A DNA stretch of 64,000 nt from Roseovarius spongiae (GTDB lineage: Bacteria; Pseudomonadota; Alphaproteobacteria; Rhodobacterales; Rhodobacteraceae): assembly GCF_003651245.1 (NCBI RefSeq), contig NZ_RAPE01000001.1, positions 1-64,000 of the forward strand. The letters are read 5' to 3'. Numbering within the stretch: the first letter of the stretch is position 1; every line of letters starts with the position of its first letter. The position numbers were made by a program, and so were the translations under genes. Below are positions 54,391 through 63,202 of the stretch, piece by piece. Below the pieces are notes generated by a model that was not told where the DNA came from, searched no databases, and saw only the letters and a program-made list of their open reading frames with translations.

Positions 54391-56610
54391 ATGCCCGACC
54401 TGCTGATCGAACTTTTTTCCGAGGAAATCCCGGCCCGGATGCAGGTCCGCGCCGCCGCCGACCTGCGCGCGCGCATGACCGACGCGCTGGTCGAGGCGGG
54501 GCTGACCTACGCGGGCGCCGCCGCGTTCTCGACCCCGCGCCGCCTGGCGCTGACGGTGCAGGGGCTTCTCGCCGAGAGCCCGACCACGCATGAGGAGCGC
54601 AAAGGCCCGCGCACGGATGCGCCGGAGAAGGCGATAGAAGGCTTCCTGCGCGGCGCCGGGGTCGCGCGCGAGGATCTGGAGGTGCGTTCCGAGAAGAAGG
54701 GCGACGTTTACTACGCGCGCATCACCCGCCCCGGCCGCCCGGCCGAGGCGATCATCGCCGAGGCGCTGGAGGACGTCATCCGCTATTTCCCCTGGCCCAA
54801 GTCCATGCGCTGGGGCGCGGGCAGCCTGCGCTGGGTGCGCCCGCTGCATTCGATCCTCTGCATCCTGACAGACGATGCGGGCGAGGCGCGGGTCGTTCCG
54901 CTCGAGATCGACGGAATCAGCGCGGGCGACGAGACCGAGGGGCATCGCTTCATGGCGCCGGGCAGGGTGCGCGTGACCTCCTTCGATCACTACCGGGCGA
55001 CGCTGGCCAAGCGGCACGTGATCCTCGACGCCGAAGAGCGCGCGGACATGATCTGGCAGGACGCGACCAACCAGGCGTTCGGCTCGGGGCTCGAGTTGGT
55101 CGAGGACCGCGGATTGCTGGCCGAGGTGGCCGGGCTGGTCGAATGGCCCGTGGTGCTGATGGGCGGGATCGAGGCGGAGTTCCTCGACCTGCCGCCGGAG
55201 GTGCTGCAAACGTCGATGAAGGAACATCAGAAGTTCTTTTCCGTGCGCAACCCGAAAACGGGCCGGATCGAGAAGTTCGTCACCGTCGCCAACCGCGAAA
55301 CCGCCGATGGCGGCGCGACCATCCTCGCCGGCAACCAGAAGGTGCTTTCCGCGCGGCTGTCGGACGCCAAGTTCTTCTGGGAGAACGACCTGCGCATCGC
55401 CGAAACCGGCGGGCAGGCGTGGCTGGATGCGCTGGCGGACGTGACATTCCATAACAAACTGGGCAGCCAGGCCGAGCGGATCGAGCGCATCGCCGCCCTC
55501 GCGCGCGAAATCGCCCCCAAAGTGGGGACCGATCCGGACCTCGCCGAACAGGCCGCGCGCTGGGCCAAGGCGGATCTGAGTTCGGAAATGGTCTATGAAT
55601 TCCCCGAATTGCAGGGGTTGATGGGGCGCTACTACGCTGAGGCGGCCGGGATGCCCGCCGAAGTCGCCGCCGCCGCGCAAGAGCATTACTCGCCGCTTGG
55701 TCCGAGCGATACGGTGCCGAGCGCGCCGGTATCCGTGGCCGTGGCATTGGCGGACAAGCTGGATTTGCTGACGGGGTTCTGGGCGATCGACGAGAAGCCC
55801 ACAGGGTCGAAGGATCCGTTTGCGTTGAGGCGGGCGGCGCTGGGGGTCATTCGGTTGGTGGTGGAGAATGATCTGCGTGCCCCAATGGCTTACGCTTTGC
55901 CTTTTGGTTTCGAAGCCCACGGACTTGCCATGAGCATTTTTGATCCGCGTCTCTTCTTTAAATCCTATGATGGTTTGAAAATAGTGGCCGCGTTAGATTT
56001 TATGCCGGTTGATAAAGAGACCTGCGATCAATTGACTGCACACGGAGTTGACCACAAGGATTTGCGTGGCGCGCATCTTTCATACGCCAACCTTCTCGTC
56101 TTCTTCCACGACCGTCTCAAGGTATACCTCAAGGACCAAGCTATCCGCCATGACGTGATCGACGCCTGCATCGCCATGGACGGCAACGACGACCTCGCCC
56201 TTCTGGTCAAGCGCGCCACGGCGCTCAGCGATTTCCTCAAGACCGACGACGGCGAGAACCTGCTGCAAGGGTTCAAGCGCGCCAACAACCTGTTGACGCA
56301 GGCCGAGGAAAAGGACGGGGTCGAATATTCCTACGGCGCGGACGTGAAATTCGCCGAAACGGACGAGGAACGCGCGCTGTTCGCCGCGCTGGACGCGCAG
56401 GAACCAGTGATCCGCGCCGCGCTGGAAGCCGAGGATTTCGCCGCTGCGATGTCCGGCATGGCCGCCCTGCGCGCGCCCATCGACGCCTTCTTCGAGGCGG
56501 TGCAGATCAACACCGACGCGCAGGTCGTGCGGCGCAACCGGCTGAACCTGCTGAGCCGCATCCGCCGCATCTGCCTCGAGGCGGCGGATTTGACGCGGGT
56601 CGAGGGGTAG
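54391..56610 (+). CDS. glyS: glycyl-tRNA synthetase beta subunit
   Basis: The tRNA-binding beta chain, 739 residues. The N-terminus MPDLLIELFSEEIPARMQVRAAADL is diagnostic, followed by AFSTPRRLALTVQGL, KGPRTDAPEKAIEGFLRG, KSMRWGAGSLRWVRPLHSIL and the HD-like domain (FWAIDEKPTGSKDPFALRRAALGVIRL), and the anticodon-binding-like C-terminus. From about 55860 to 56100 (residues 490-570) the base composition drops sharply: 51 of 120 bases are G or C in 55921-56040, whereas the flanks look like ordinary GC-rich coding sequence. The protein there (LPFGFEAHGLAMSIFDPRLFF... ANLLVFFHDRLKVYL) lies in a part of GlyS that varies between relatives. The frame is intact, so the enzyme should be functional. 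Confidence 0.96.
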   Translation: MPDLLIELFSEEIPARMQVRAAADLRARMTDALVEAGLTYAGAAAFSTPRRLALTVQGLLAESPTTHEERKGPRTDAPEKAIEGFLRGAGVAREDLEVRSEKKGDVYYARITRPGRPAEAIIAEALEDVIRYFPWPKSMRWGAGSLRWVRPLHSILCILTDDAGEARVVPLEIDGISAGDETEGHRFMAPGRVRVTSFDHYRATLAKRHVILDAEERADMIWQDATNQAFGSGLELVEDRGLLAEVAGLVEWPVVLMGGIEAEFLDLPPEVLQTSMKEHQKFFSVRNPKTGRIEKFVTVANRETADGGATILAGNQKVLSARLSDAKFFWENDLRIAETGGQAWLDALADVTFHNKLGSQAERIERIAALAREIAPKVGTDPDLAEQAARWAKADLSSEMVYEFPELQGLMGRYYAEAAGMPAEVAAAAQEHYSPLGPSDTVPSAPVSVAVALADKLDLLTGFWAIDEKPTGSKDPFALRRAALGVIRLVVENDLRAPMAYALPFGFEAHGLAMSIFDPRLFFKSYDGLKIVAALDFMPVDKETCDQLTAHGVDHKDLRGAHLSYANLLVFFHDRLKVYLKDQAIRHDVIDACIAMDGNDDLALLVKRATALSDFLKTDDGENLLQGFKRANNLLTQAEEKDGVEYSYGADVKFAETDEERALFAALDAQEPVIRAALEAEDFAAAMSGMAALRAPIDAFFEAVQINTDAQVVRRNRLNLLSRIRRICLEAADLTRVEG

Positions 56611-56620
56611 CGCCGGGCGG

Positions 56621-56648
56621 TCGTCAGGCCGCGAGGACGGCCTGACGA
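56621..56648 (+). terminator. probable terminator hairpin after glyS
   Basis: A perfect 11-base-pair inverted repeat (TCGTCAGGCCG / CGGCCTGACGA) around a six-base loop starts about 10 bases after the glyS stop. It lacks a T-run, so its efficiency as a rho-independent terminator is uncertain. Confidence 0.5.
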
Positions 56649-56771
56649 TCGCGCGGCGGCGCGCAAGGCGCGGCTTGATTCCGCGCGGGCGCGCAATGCC
56701 GAATCCACGCAGCAAACCCTTGCCAAGTCGCGCGCGCGCCTTATGCTGCGCGCAAAACAAAGGGTGCCGCA

Positions 56772-59312
56772 GTGCAGCAAGACGACCCGCAGATCACGCT
56801 GATCACGCCCGCCGCGCCGATCGCGGCGCGCACCCATGGCGGGCGGGCCAAGTGCCTGCAACGGCTGGTGCGGCTCGACCTGCCGGTGCCGCGGACCGTC
56901 GCGCTTTCCTTCGACGCCGTGCACGCCATCGCCGCGGGCGACATGCCCGATCTCGACGCGCTGCTGGCGCTGCTGGGCGACAGCGCGCCCCTGTGCGTGC
57001 GCCCGTCCTCGGAAGAGCCGGACTGGGGCGGGCCGCGGGCGATCCTGAACATCGGCATGACCGAGGCGCGCCGCGCCGCGCTCGCCCCGCGCATCGGGGA
57101 GGCGGCGGCGGCGCGGCTCTACCTGCGCTTCGTGCAGGCCTACGCGGTGGACGTGGCGCGGCTGGACGCCGACATCTTCGATGACGTCTCCGACGATCCC
57201 GCCGAGGGGCTGAAAGAGGCGCTCGCCGCCTACGAGGACGAGGCCGAGGAGCCGTTCCCGCAGAACCCCACCGTGCAACTGGCCGAGGTGCTGCGCTCCA
57301 TGGCGCGCGCCTGGGAGGGCACGACCGCGCGTCTTCTGCGCACCGCCAAGGGGGCGCCGGCGGATGCGGGGCTTGGCCTTGTCGTGCAGGAGATGGTGAT
57401 CGGGCTGGGGCGCGGCGAATGCGGCTCGGGCGTGATGCAGTTGGTGGACAGCGCCACCGGCGCGCGTCAGATCACCGGGCGTTACCTGAGCCAGAGCCAG
57501 GGGCGCGACGCGCTGAGCGGGGGGGCGGACGCGCTTTATCTCGAGCGCGATCCGCGCGGTCCCTCGCTCGAGGAGCTCGCCCCGGAGGCGTTTGCGCAGC
57601 TCAAGGAATACACCGCGCTGATGCGCACGCGGCTGCGCCAGGAGATGCAGGCCGAGTTCACCATCGAGAACGGGCGGCTCTATCTGCTCGACGGGGTGCG
57701 CGTTGCGCGCAACGCCCGCGCCGCCGTGGGCATCGCCGTTGCGCTGGCGCAGGACGGGATCATCCCGCGCGAGGAGGCGCTGATGCGGGTCGAGCCGCGC
57801 GCGCTCAACGAGCTTCTGCACCGGCAGGTCGACCCCGAGGCGCCGCGCGACGTGCTGGCCCGCGGCATCGCCGCCAGCCCCGGCGCGGCGTCCGGGCGGA
57901 TCGTGTTCACCTCGAGCGAGGCGCAGGCGTCGCACGCGCGCGGCGAGCCCTGCGTTCTGGTCCGGCGCGAGACGAGTTCCGAGGACGTGCGCGGCATGCA
58001 CGCCGCCGTCGCCGTGCTGACCGAGCGCGGCGGCATGACCAGCCACGCGGCGGTGATCGGCCGGGGCATCGGTCTGCCTTGCGTCGTCGGCGCCTCCGAG
58101 ATGCGGTTCCAGACCGGCAAGCGGCAGCTGACCGCGCCGGATGGCCGCGTGCTGCGCGAGGGCGACGAGATCACCGTCGACGGCACGAACGGGGAAATCC
58201 TGATGGGCCGCGCGCCGCTGCTGGACGCCGGGGAGGACGACAGTTTCCGCGTGCTGATGGAATGGGCGGACGAGACCCGCGACCTCGCCATCCGGGCCAA
58301 TGCCGACACGCCGACCGACGCGCTGGTCGCGCGCAACTTCAAGGCGCAGGGGATCGGGCTGTGCCGCACCGAGCACATGTTCTTCGAGGAAGGCCGCCTG
58401 CGCGTCATGCGCGAGATGATCTTCGCCAATTCCAGCACCGACCGCGCCGCCGCGCTCGAGCGGCTGCTGCCCATGCAGCGCGAGGATTTCGCCGATCTCT
58501 TCCGCATCATGCAGGGACAACCGGTCTGCATCCGCCTGTTCGACCCGCCGCTGCATGAATTCCTGCCGTCCGACCGCGCCGGGCATCGCGAACTGGCCGA
58601 GGCGCTCGACCTGCCGCTGAGCCAGGTCACCCGCCGGGTCGAGGCGCTGGGCGAATACAACCCGATGCTGGGCATGCGCGGCGTGCGGCTGGGCATCACC
58701 GTGCCCGAGATCTACGAGATGCAGGTGCGCGCGATCTTCGAGGCGACGCTGCTGGTCGCCGGCGAAGGGGTCGAGATCGTGCCCGAGATCATGATCCCGC
58801 TGGTCAGCGCCAGCCGCGAGGTCGAACTGGTCAAGGCCCGCGTCGACGCCGTCGCCGCCGCCGTGCGCAGCGAGACCGGGCAGGCGTTCGATTTCCGCCT
58901 GGGCGTGATGGTGGAGACGCCGCGCGCGGCGCTGCGCGCGGGCGATATCGCGCCGCAGGTGTCCTTTCTGAGCTACGGGACCAATGACCTCACGCAGATG
59001 ACCTACGGGCTCAGCCGCGACGACGCGGGGCGGTTCATGTCCGAATACGTCCGCCAGGGCGTCTATCCCGAGGACCCGTTCCATTCGCTCGATACCGACG
59101 GGGTCGGAGAGCTGCTGAGCATCGGAGCCGAGCGCGGCCGCGCCGCCCATCCGGGCCTGACCCTGTCGATCTGCGGAGAGCATGGCGGGAACCCCGAATC
59201 GATTGCCTTCTGCCGGACGGCGGGATTCGATTATGTTTCATGTTCCCCTTTCCGCGTTCCGGTGGCGCGGCTGGCCGCCGCGCAGCACGCCGTGCGGGAC
59301 AAGATCGGGTAG
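56772..59312 (+). CDS. PEP-utilising enzyme, pyruvate phosphate dikinase-like, atypical ATP domain
   Basis: An 846-residue protein with the overall layout of pyruvate,phosphate dikinase (usually about 875-900). The swivelling phosphohistidine domain is intact: LTERGGMTSHAAVIGRG with His425. The PEP/pyruvate barrel is intact too: GIGLCRTEHMFF, EYNPMLGMRGVRLG, IMIPLVS, SYGTNDLTQMTYG and the catalytic Cys801 in SICGEHGGNPESI. The N-terminal ATP-grasp region is shorter and altered: the family's G-G-K-G-A-N-L-(A/L)-E start reads GGRAKCLQRL, and the R-S-G-A...S-M-P-G-M-M-D-T loop reads RPSSEEPDWGGPRAILNIG. It may therefore be a PEP-binding relative with changed nucleotide use. It starts with GTG and follows glyS, as in other Rhodobacterales I recall. 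Confidence 0.8.
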   Translation: MQQDDPQITLITPAAPIAARTHGGRAKCLQRLVRLDLPVPRTVALSFDAVHAIAAGDMPDLDALLALLGDSAPLCVRPSSEEPDWGGPRAILNIGMTEARRAALAPRIGEAAAARLYLRFVQAYAVDVARLDADIFDDVSDDPAEGLKEALAAYEDEAEEPFPQNPTVQLAEVLRSMARAWEGTTARLLRTAKGAPADAGLGLVVQEMVIGLGRGECGSGVMQLVDSATGARQITGRYLSQSQGRDALSGGADALYLERDPRGPSLEELAPEAFAQLKEYTALMRTRLRQEMQAEFTIENGRLYLLDGVRVARNARAAVGIAVALAQDGIIPREEALMRVEPRALNELLHRQVDPEAPRDVLARGIAASPGAASGRIVFTSSEAQASHARGEPCVLVRRETSSEDVRGMHAAVAVLTERGGMTSHAAVIGRGIGLPCVVGASEMRFQTGKRQLTAPDGRVLREGDEITVDGTNGEILMGRAPLLDAGEDDSFRVLMEWADETRDLAIRANADTPTDALVARNFKAQGIGLCRTEHMFFEEGRLRVMREMIFANSSTDRAAALERLLPMQREDFADLFRIMQGQPVCIRLFDPPLHEFLPSDRAGHRELAEALDLPLSQVTRRVEALGEYNPMLGMRGVRLGITVPEIYEMQVRAIFEATLLVAGEGVEIVPEIMIPLVSASREVELVKARVDAVAAAVRSETGQAFDFRLGVMVETPRAALRAGDIAPQVSFLSYGTNDLTQMTYGLSRDDAGRFMSEYVRQGVYPEDPFHSLDTDGVGELLSIGAERGRAAHPGLTLSICGEHGGNPESIAFCRTAGFDYVSCSPFRVPVARLAAAQHAVRDKIG

Positions 59313-59467
59313 GGCCGCCGCGCCCGTTCCACCAGATGCGGCGCGCGCGCCTATGGTTGCGCCTTGTTTCAAAGGCGCAAAAGGCCCCGGGGTGGACGAT
59401 TTGAGCCAAATTCGATAGATGGCCCGGATGCTGGGGGACCGTCCCTCGTCACCGAAAGAGGCGCATC

Positions 59468-60079
59468 ATGCTTCGTATCTTATTCGCTTTCCTGCTCGCC
59501 CTGGGCAATCCGGCCGTTGCGGACACGGCGCTGGACCGTTTGCTGGGGCAGGAGCAACGCGCGCTCGGCGCGATGTCCGAAACCCGCCTGGCCAGCTATC
59601 TCGAGATGCCCGAAACCGGGTTCGCCTATTCCCGCGACTGGCTCAGTACGCAAAAGCCGATCAAGGCCGGCGGAGCGCAGTGGCGCTGCCTGGCCGAGGC
59701 GCTCTACTTCGAGGCCCGCGGCGAGAGCGTCAAGGGCCAGTTCGCCGTCGCCGAGGTCATCATGAACCGCGTCGACAGCGCCAACTACCCCAATACCGTC
59801 TGCGGCGTCATCAAGCAGGGGACGGGCCGCAAGTACGGCTGCCAGTTCACCTATACCTGCGACGGCCACAAGGAAGTCATCACCGAGCCGCGCGCCTTCG
59901 AGCAGGTTGGCAAGATCGCGCGGATCATGGTCGACGGCGCGGAACGGCCGCTGACCCACGGCGCCACCCATTACCACACCCGTGCGGTAAGCCCGCGCTG
60001 GTCGCGGACCTTCCCGCGCACCGCCGCCATCGGCCAGCACTATTTCTATCGCCAGCCCACGCGGGTCTCGCAAAACTGA
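59468..60079 (+). CDS. SleB-type cell wall hydrolase
   Basis: A 203-residue exported protein with signal peptide MLRILFAFLLALGNPAVA. From about residue 75 it shows the Hydrolase_2 (SleB/CwlJ) pattern: RCLAEALYFEARGESVKGQFAVAEVIMNRVDSANYPNTVCGVI, with the catalytic Glu in E-A-R-G-E, then QFTYTCDG and THYHTRAVSPRWSR. In spore formers these enzymes degrade cortex peptidoglycan; in Gram-negative bacteria the family probably trims peptidoglycan in the periplasm. It stands alone between the PPDK-like gene and folB. Confidence 0.9.
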   Translation: MLRILFAFLLALGNPAVADTALDRLLGQEQRALGAMSETRLASYLEMPETGFAYSRDWLSTQKPIKAGGAQWRCLAEALYFEARGESVKGQFAVAEVIMNRVDSANYPNTVCGVIKQGTGRKYGCQFTYTCDGHKEVITEPRAFEQVGKIARIMVDGAERPLTHGATHYHTRAVSPRWSRTFPRTAAIGQHYFYRQPTRVSQN

Positions 60080-60163
60080 CGCGCCGCGAATTGCGCAGCG
60101 CCGCGCGGCATGCTAGGGCGCGCCGGTATGGGCCGGGCGCCCCATGACCTGCGGAGCGACGCG

Positions 60164-61096
60164 ATGACCAAGGAGATCAGGCTGGCCTTCGAGCATCCCG
60201 ACGCCCGCGCCGACGCTACCGCGCCTGACGGCCCGCTGGACCGGATTTCGCTGCGCGACCACATCGTCGAGGTCGAGATCGGCGCCTTCCAGTCCGAGCG
60301 CGGCACGACGCAGCGCATCCGCTTCAACGTGGTGGTCGAGGTGCGCCCGCTGTCCGATCCGGTCGATGACGACGTGGACCGCATCCTGAGCTACGACCGC
60401 GTGACCGAAGCGATCGCCGCCGAGCTGGCCGAGGAACGGCTGAACCTGCTCGAGACGCTGGCGGACCGCATCGCCACGCGCATCCTGCAGGAACCGCAGG
60501 CGGTGCGCACCTTCGTGCGCATCGAGAAGCTCGACCGCGGCCCCGGCGCGCTGGGGGTGGAGATCGTGCGTTCGGTCGACGATCTCAAGACCAAGCCGGT
60601 GAACGCACAGGCCGATTCGGGGCCGCATCCGCATGTCGTCTACCTGACCAACGCCGCCGTGAAGTCGGCCAATCTCGGCCGTTGGCTCGACCAGCTCGAG
60701 GCGCGGGCGGAGCCGGTGATTCTCTGCGTGGGGCGCGCCGACGCGCCCGCCCCGCAGACCGGGCACCGCATGACGCAGCGCCGTGTCGATCTGCTCGCCA
60801 TCGAGCAGAACGCATGGGTGCTCGCCGGGCGCGACGACCGCTGCGTCGTGGTCGATACGCGCACCGAGCTCGACTGGGCGATGAAGAATGGCCAGATCAG
60901 CGTCTGGGCGCCTTCCAAGATCGTGCTCGACGCGGTGGACGGCCCCACCGTCGGGCCGGGCGATCCGGTCGCGCTCGCCGCGTGGTTCGCGGGGCATATC
61001 GAGGCCTCGGACCTGCTGTTGATCGGCGAAGCCCCGCCCGACGGCCCGGCCCCGGTGCCGGTGCTGGTGCAGGACATCGCGCAATCGGGGCTGTGA
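60164..61096 (+). CDS. folB: dihydroneopterin aldolase with fused C-terminal domain
   Basis: FolB cleaves dihydroneopterin to 6-hydroxymethyl-dihydropterin in folate synthesis. From the ATG at 60164 (GGAG seven bases upstream) the protein is 310 residues, much longer than a normal FolB of about 120. Residues about 25-140 are the aldolase (LDRISLRDHIVEVEIGAFQSERGTTQRIRFNVVVEV, DDVDRILSYDRVTEAI, RLNLLETLADRIATRIL). Residues about 155-305 form a second domain (VYLTNAAVKSANLGRWLDQL, VILCVGRADAP, ISVWAPSKIVLDAVDGPTVGPGDPVALAAWFAGHIEASDLLLIGEAP) whose end resembles an amino-acid-kinase fold. Its function is unknown. It is coupled to folP by a TGATG overlap, which confirms the pathway. Confidence 0.88.
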   Translation: MTKEIRLAFEHPDARADATAPDGPLDRISLRDHIVEVEIGAFQSERGTTQRIRFNVVVEVRPLSDPVDDDVDRILSYDRVTEAIAAELAEERLNLLETLADRIATRILQEPQAVRTFVRIEKLDRGPGALGVEIVRSVDDLKTKPVNAQADSGPHPHVVYLTNAAVKSANLGRWLDQLEARAEPVILCVGRADAPAPQTGHRMTQRRVDLLAIEQNAWVLAGRDDRCVVVDTRTELDWAMKNGQISVWAPSKIVLDAVDGPTVGPGDPVALAAWFAGHIEASDLLLIGEAPPDGPAPVPVLVQDIAQSGL

Positions 61097-62112
61097 TGGG
61101 GACGCGCATGGGCCAACGCTACTACCGCCCCATCGCCTCTATCGACCATGCGCGGCCCGAGGGCGCGCTGCCGCTTGCCGGGGGTTGGGCGTGGTTCGAC
61201 CGGGTCGAGGAAATGCGCCGCGACGGGCCTGCGCGCCTCATCCCGGCCAAATCCGCGCCTGCCGAGGCGCTCGAGCGGCTGACCGCGCCGAGGGACGCCA
61301 TCGCCGGGATCGGGATGGACGCGCCGCGGCTCATGGGGATCCTGAACGTGACGCCCGACAGTTTCTCGGACGGGGGGCGGCATCACGCCTTCGACGCCGC
61401 AGTGGCGCATGCAAGCGCGATGGCCGAGGCGGGCGCGGACATCATCGACGTGGGCGGGGAATCGACCCGCCCCGGCGCGCAACCGGTGCCCGAGGCGCAG
61501 GAGATCGAGCGCACCGCGCCGGTGATCGAGGCCATTCGCGCGGCGCTCGACGTGCCGATCTCCATCGACACGCGCAAGGAGAGGGTCGCGCGCGCCGCGG
61601 TGGAGGCCGGCGCGAACCTCGTCAACGACGTGGCCGCGTTTACCTATGATCCGGCGCTTGCGCCGTTCTGCGCGCAAGCGGGGCTGCCGGTCTGCGTGAT
61701 GCATGCGCAGGGGGATCCGGCGACGATGCAGGACGATCCGCGGTACGATGACGTCACGCTCGACGTCTATGATTTCCTCGCCGAGCGGGTCGAGGCGCTG
61801 GTCGCGCTCGGTATCCCGCGCGCGCGGATCGTGGTCGATCCCGGCATCGGGTTCGGAAAGACGCGGACGCATAACCTGACGCTCATCCGGCGCCTGTCGC
61901 TGTTTCACGGGCTGGGCTGCCCGATCCTGCTGGGCGCGTCGCGCAAGCGGTTCATCGGCGATATCGGCGGCACGCCCGAGGCGGCGGACCGCGTTCCCGG
62001 CTCCATCGCCGTGGCGCTGGCGGGGATCGCGCAGGGGGTGCAGATCGCCCGCGTGCATGACGTGGCCGAAACCCGCGCCGCGCTCGCGCTCTGGCGGGCG
62101 GTCACCGGCTGA
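61096..62112 (+). CDS. folP: dihydropteroate synthase
   Basis: FolP condenses 4-aminobenzoate with 6-hydroxymethyl-dihydropterin pyrophosphate. From the ATG at 61096, which overlaps the folB stop (TGATG), it is 338 residues; an ATG at 61108 is the alternative. About 70 extra residues precede the core, which begins at RLMGILNVTPDSFSDGG. Other motifs: DIIDVGGESTRPGA, PISIDTRK, LVNDVAAF, VCVMHAQGDPATMQ, IVVDPGIGFGKT and LLGASRKRFIG. The N-terminal extension (YYRPIASIDHARPEGALPLAGGWAWFD) is typical of Rhodobacterales FolP as I recall. Confidence 0.95.
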   Translation: MGTRMGQRYYRPIASIDHARPEGALPLAGGWAWFDRVEEMRRDGPARLIPAKSAPAEALERLTAPRDAIAGIGMDAPRLMGILNVTPDSFSDGGRHHAFDAAVAHASAMAEAGADIIDVGGESTRPGAQPVPEAQEIERTAPVIEAIRAALDVPISIDTRKERVARAAVEAGANLVNDVAAFTYDPALAPFCAQAGLPVCVMHAQGDPATMQDDPRYDDVTLDVYDFLAERVEALVALGIPRARIVVDPGIGFGKTRTHNLTLIRRLSLFHGLGCPILLGASRKRFIGDIGGTPEAADRVPGSIAVALAGIAQGVQIARVHDVAETRAALALWRAVTG

Positions 62113-62115
62113 GCG

Positions 62116-63078
62116 TCACCCGAGCGGCTGGCGCGGCACGTGCGGCGGGCGCTTGCCCGCCTTGCCCCGCCCGAAGAGCCGCGCCAGCGCCCCCGCCTGG
62201 CTGAGCGCGAGGCCAGACAAGATCAGCAGCAGCGCCCAGATCAGCCCCGGCGGCAGCTCTTCGCCCAGAAGCATGACGCCGAAGATCACCGACCAGATCG
62301 GCACCTGGTAGTTGACGAGGCTCATGAACACCGGCCCGGCGTCGCGGATAACCTGAACCAGCAGCATCTGCGCCACGCCGGTGGGCAACACCCCGAGATA
62401 GAGCAGCGCCGCGAGCGCCAGCCAGGGCACGTCCGAAGGCCACCCCTCGGCCCAGAGCGCATAGGGCGTGAAGGTCAGCGCCGCGATGGTCAGGGCCGCC
62501 GCCGAGAGCGACAGCATTTCGACCTTGGGACACAGCCGCGTAACGATCGTGCCCACCGCGTAGCAGCCCGAGGCGCTGATGCAGGCGATCCGCGCGATGT
62601 TCTCGAGGTTTTCTCCGGTCGCCGCAAAGGCCGCCGGGCCGATCAGCACCATCACCCCGACCGTGCCGATCAGGAACCCGATCCCGCGCCGCAGCGTCAG
62701 CCGGTCGCCGGGCACGAAGACATGCGCCAGCGGCAGCACGAAGAGCGGCACCACCGCCATGCACACCCCGGCAAAGCCCGAGGCGACATATTGCTGGCCC
62801 CAGCTCAGCAGGAAAAATGGCAGCGCGTTGGAAAAAAGGCCCATCAAGACCGCGCAGAACCAGATCGTCGCCGCGTTCGGGCCGCGCCGGCGCGGCAGGC
62901 CGACCCCGCGCAGATGCGCCAGCAGCAGCAGGAACGCCGCGCCCAGCGACAGCCGCGCCGCGACCAGGATCAGCGGCCCCACCCCGGTAAGCGCGACCGA
63001 CACCGCCATGAACGAGCCGCCCCAGATCATGCCGAGGGTCGCGATCTTGAGCCAGTTGATCGGGCGGATCGTGGTCAT
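62116..63078 (-). CDS. EamA/DMT family transporter
   Basis: A 320-residue membrane protein with about ten helices in two EamA repeats (IRPINWLKIATLGMIWGGSFMAVSVAL at the start; VPIWSVIFGVMLLGEELPPGLIWALLLILSGLAL near the end). The W-G-G-S-F element in helix 1 and the F-G-x-x-L-L-G-E-x-L helix 9 are characteristic of RhaT/RarD-like DMT transporters. The basic, proline-rich tail (GKAGKRPPHVPRQPLG) is cytoplasmic. Substrate unknown. It ends three bases from the folP stop, convergently. Confidence 0.9.
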   Translation of the reverse strand: MTTIRPINWLKIATLGMIWGGSFMAVSVALTGVGPLILVAARLSLGAAFLLLLAHLRGVGLPRRRGPNAATIWFCAVLMGLFSNALPFFLLSWGQQYVASGFAGVCMAVVPLFVLPLAHVFVPGDRLTLRRGIGFLIGTVGVMVLIGPAAFAATGENLENIARIACISASGCYAVGTIVTRLCPKVEMLSLSAAALTIAALTFTPYALWAEGWPSDVPWLALAALLYLGVLPTGVAQMLLVQVIRDAGPVFMSLVNYQVPIWSVIFGVMLLGEELPPGLIWALLLILSGLALSQAGALARLFGRGKAGKRPPHVPRQPLG

Positions 63079-63149
63079 GGGGGTCCTTCGGGCCGGGCGG
63101 GGCGCGCGCCGCGCCCGGAAGTGGTGACCGCGCGACCCCGGAAATGCAA

Positions 63150-63180
63150 GGCCCGGCGCGCATCACCTGCGCGCCGGGCC
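63150..63180 (-). terminator. terminator after ilvC
   Basis: A perfect 12-base-pair stem (GGCCCGGCGCGC 63150-63161 / GCGCGCCGGGCC 63169-63180) with a seven-base loop, 22 bases downstream of the ilvC stop on the minus strand, followed on that strand by TTGCATTT. Confidence 0.7.
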
Positions 63181-63202
63181 GGTTTCATCGCCGCTGCAGG
63201 GC

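Noticed and set aside
56331..59183. 950-codon minus-strand open frame
   Set aside because: Shadow of the glyS end and the PPDK-like gene; no domain, and it crosses an intergenic hairpin.
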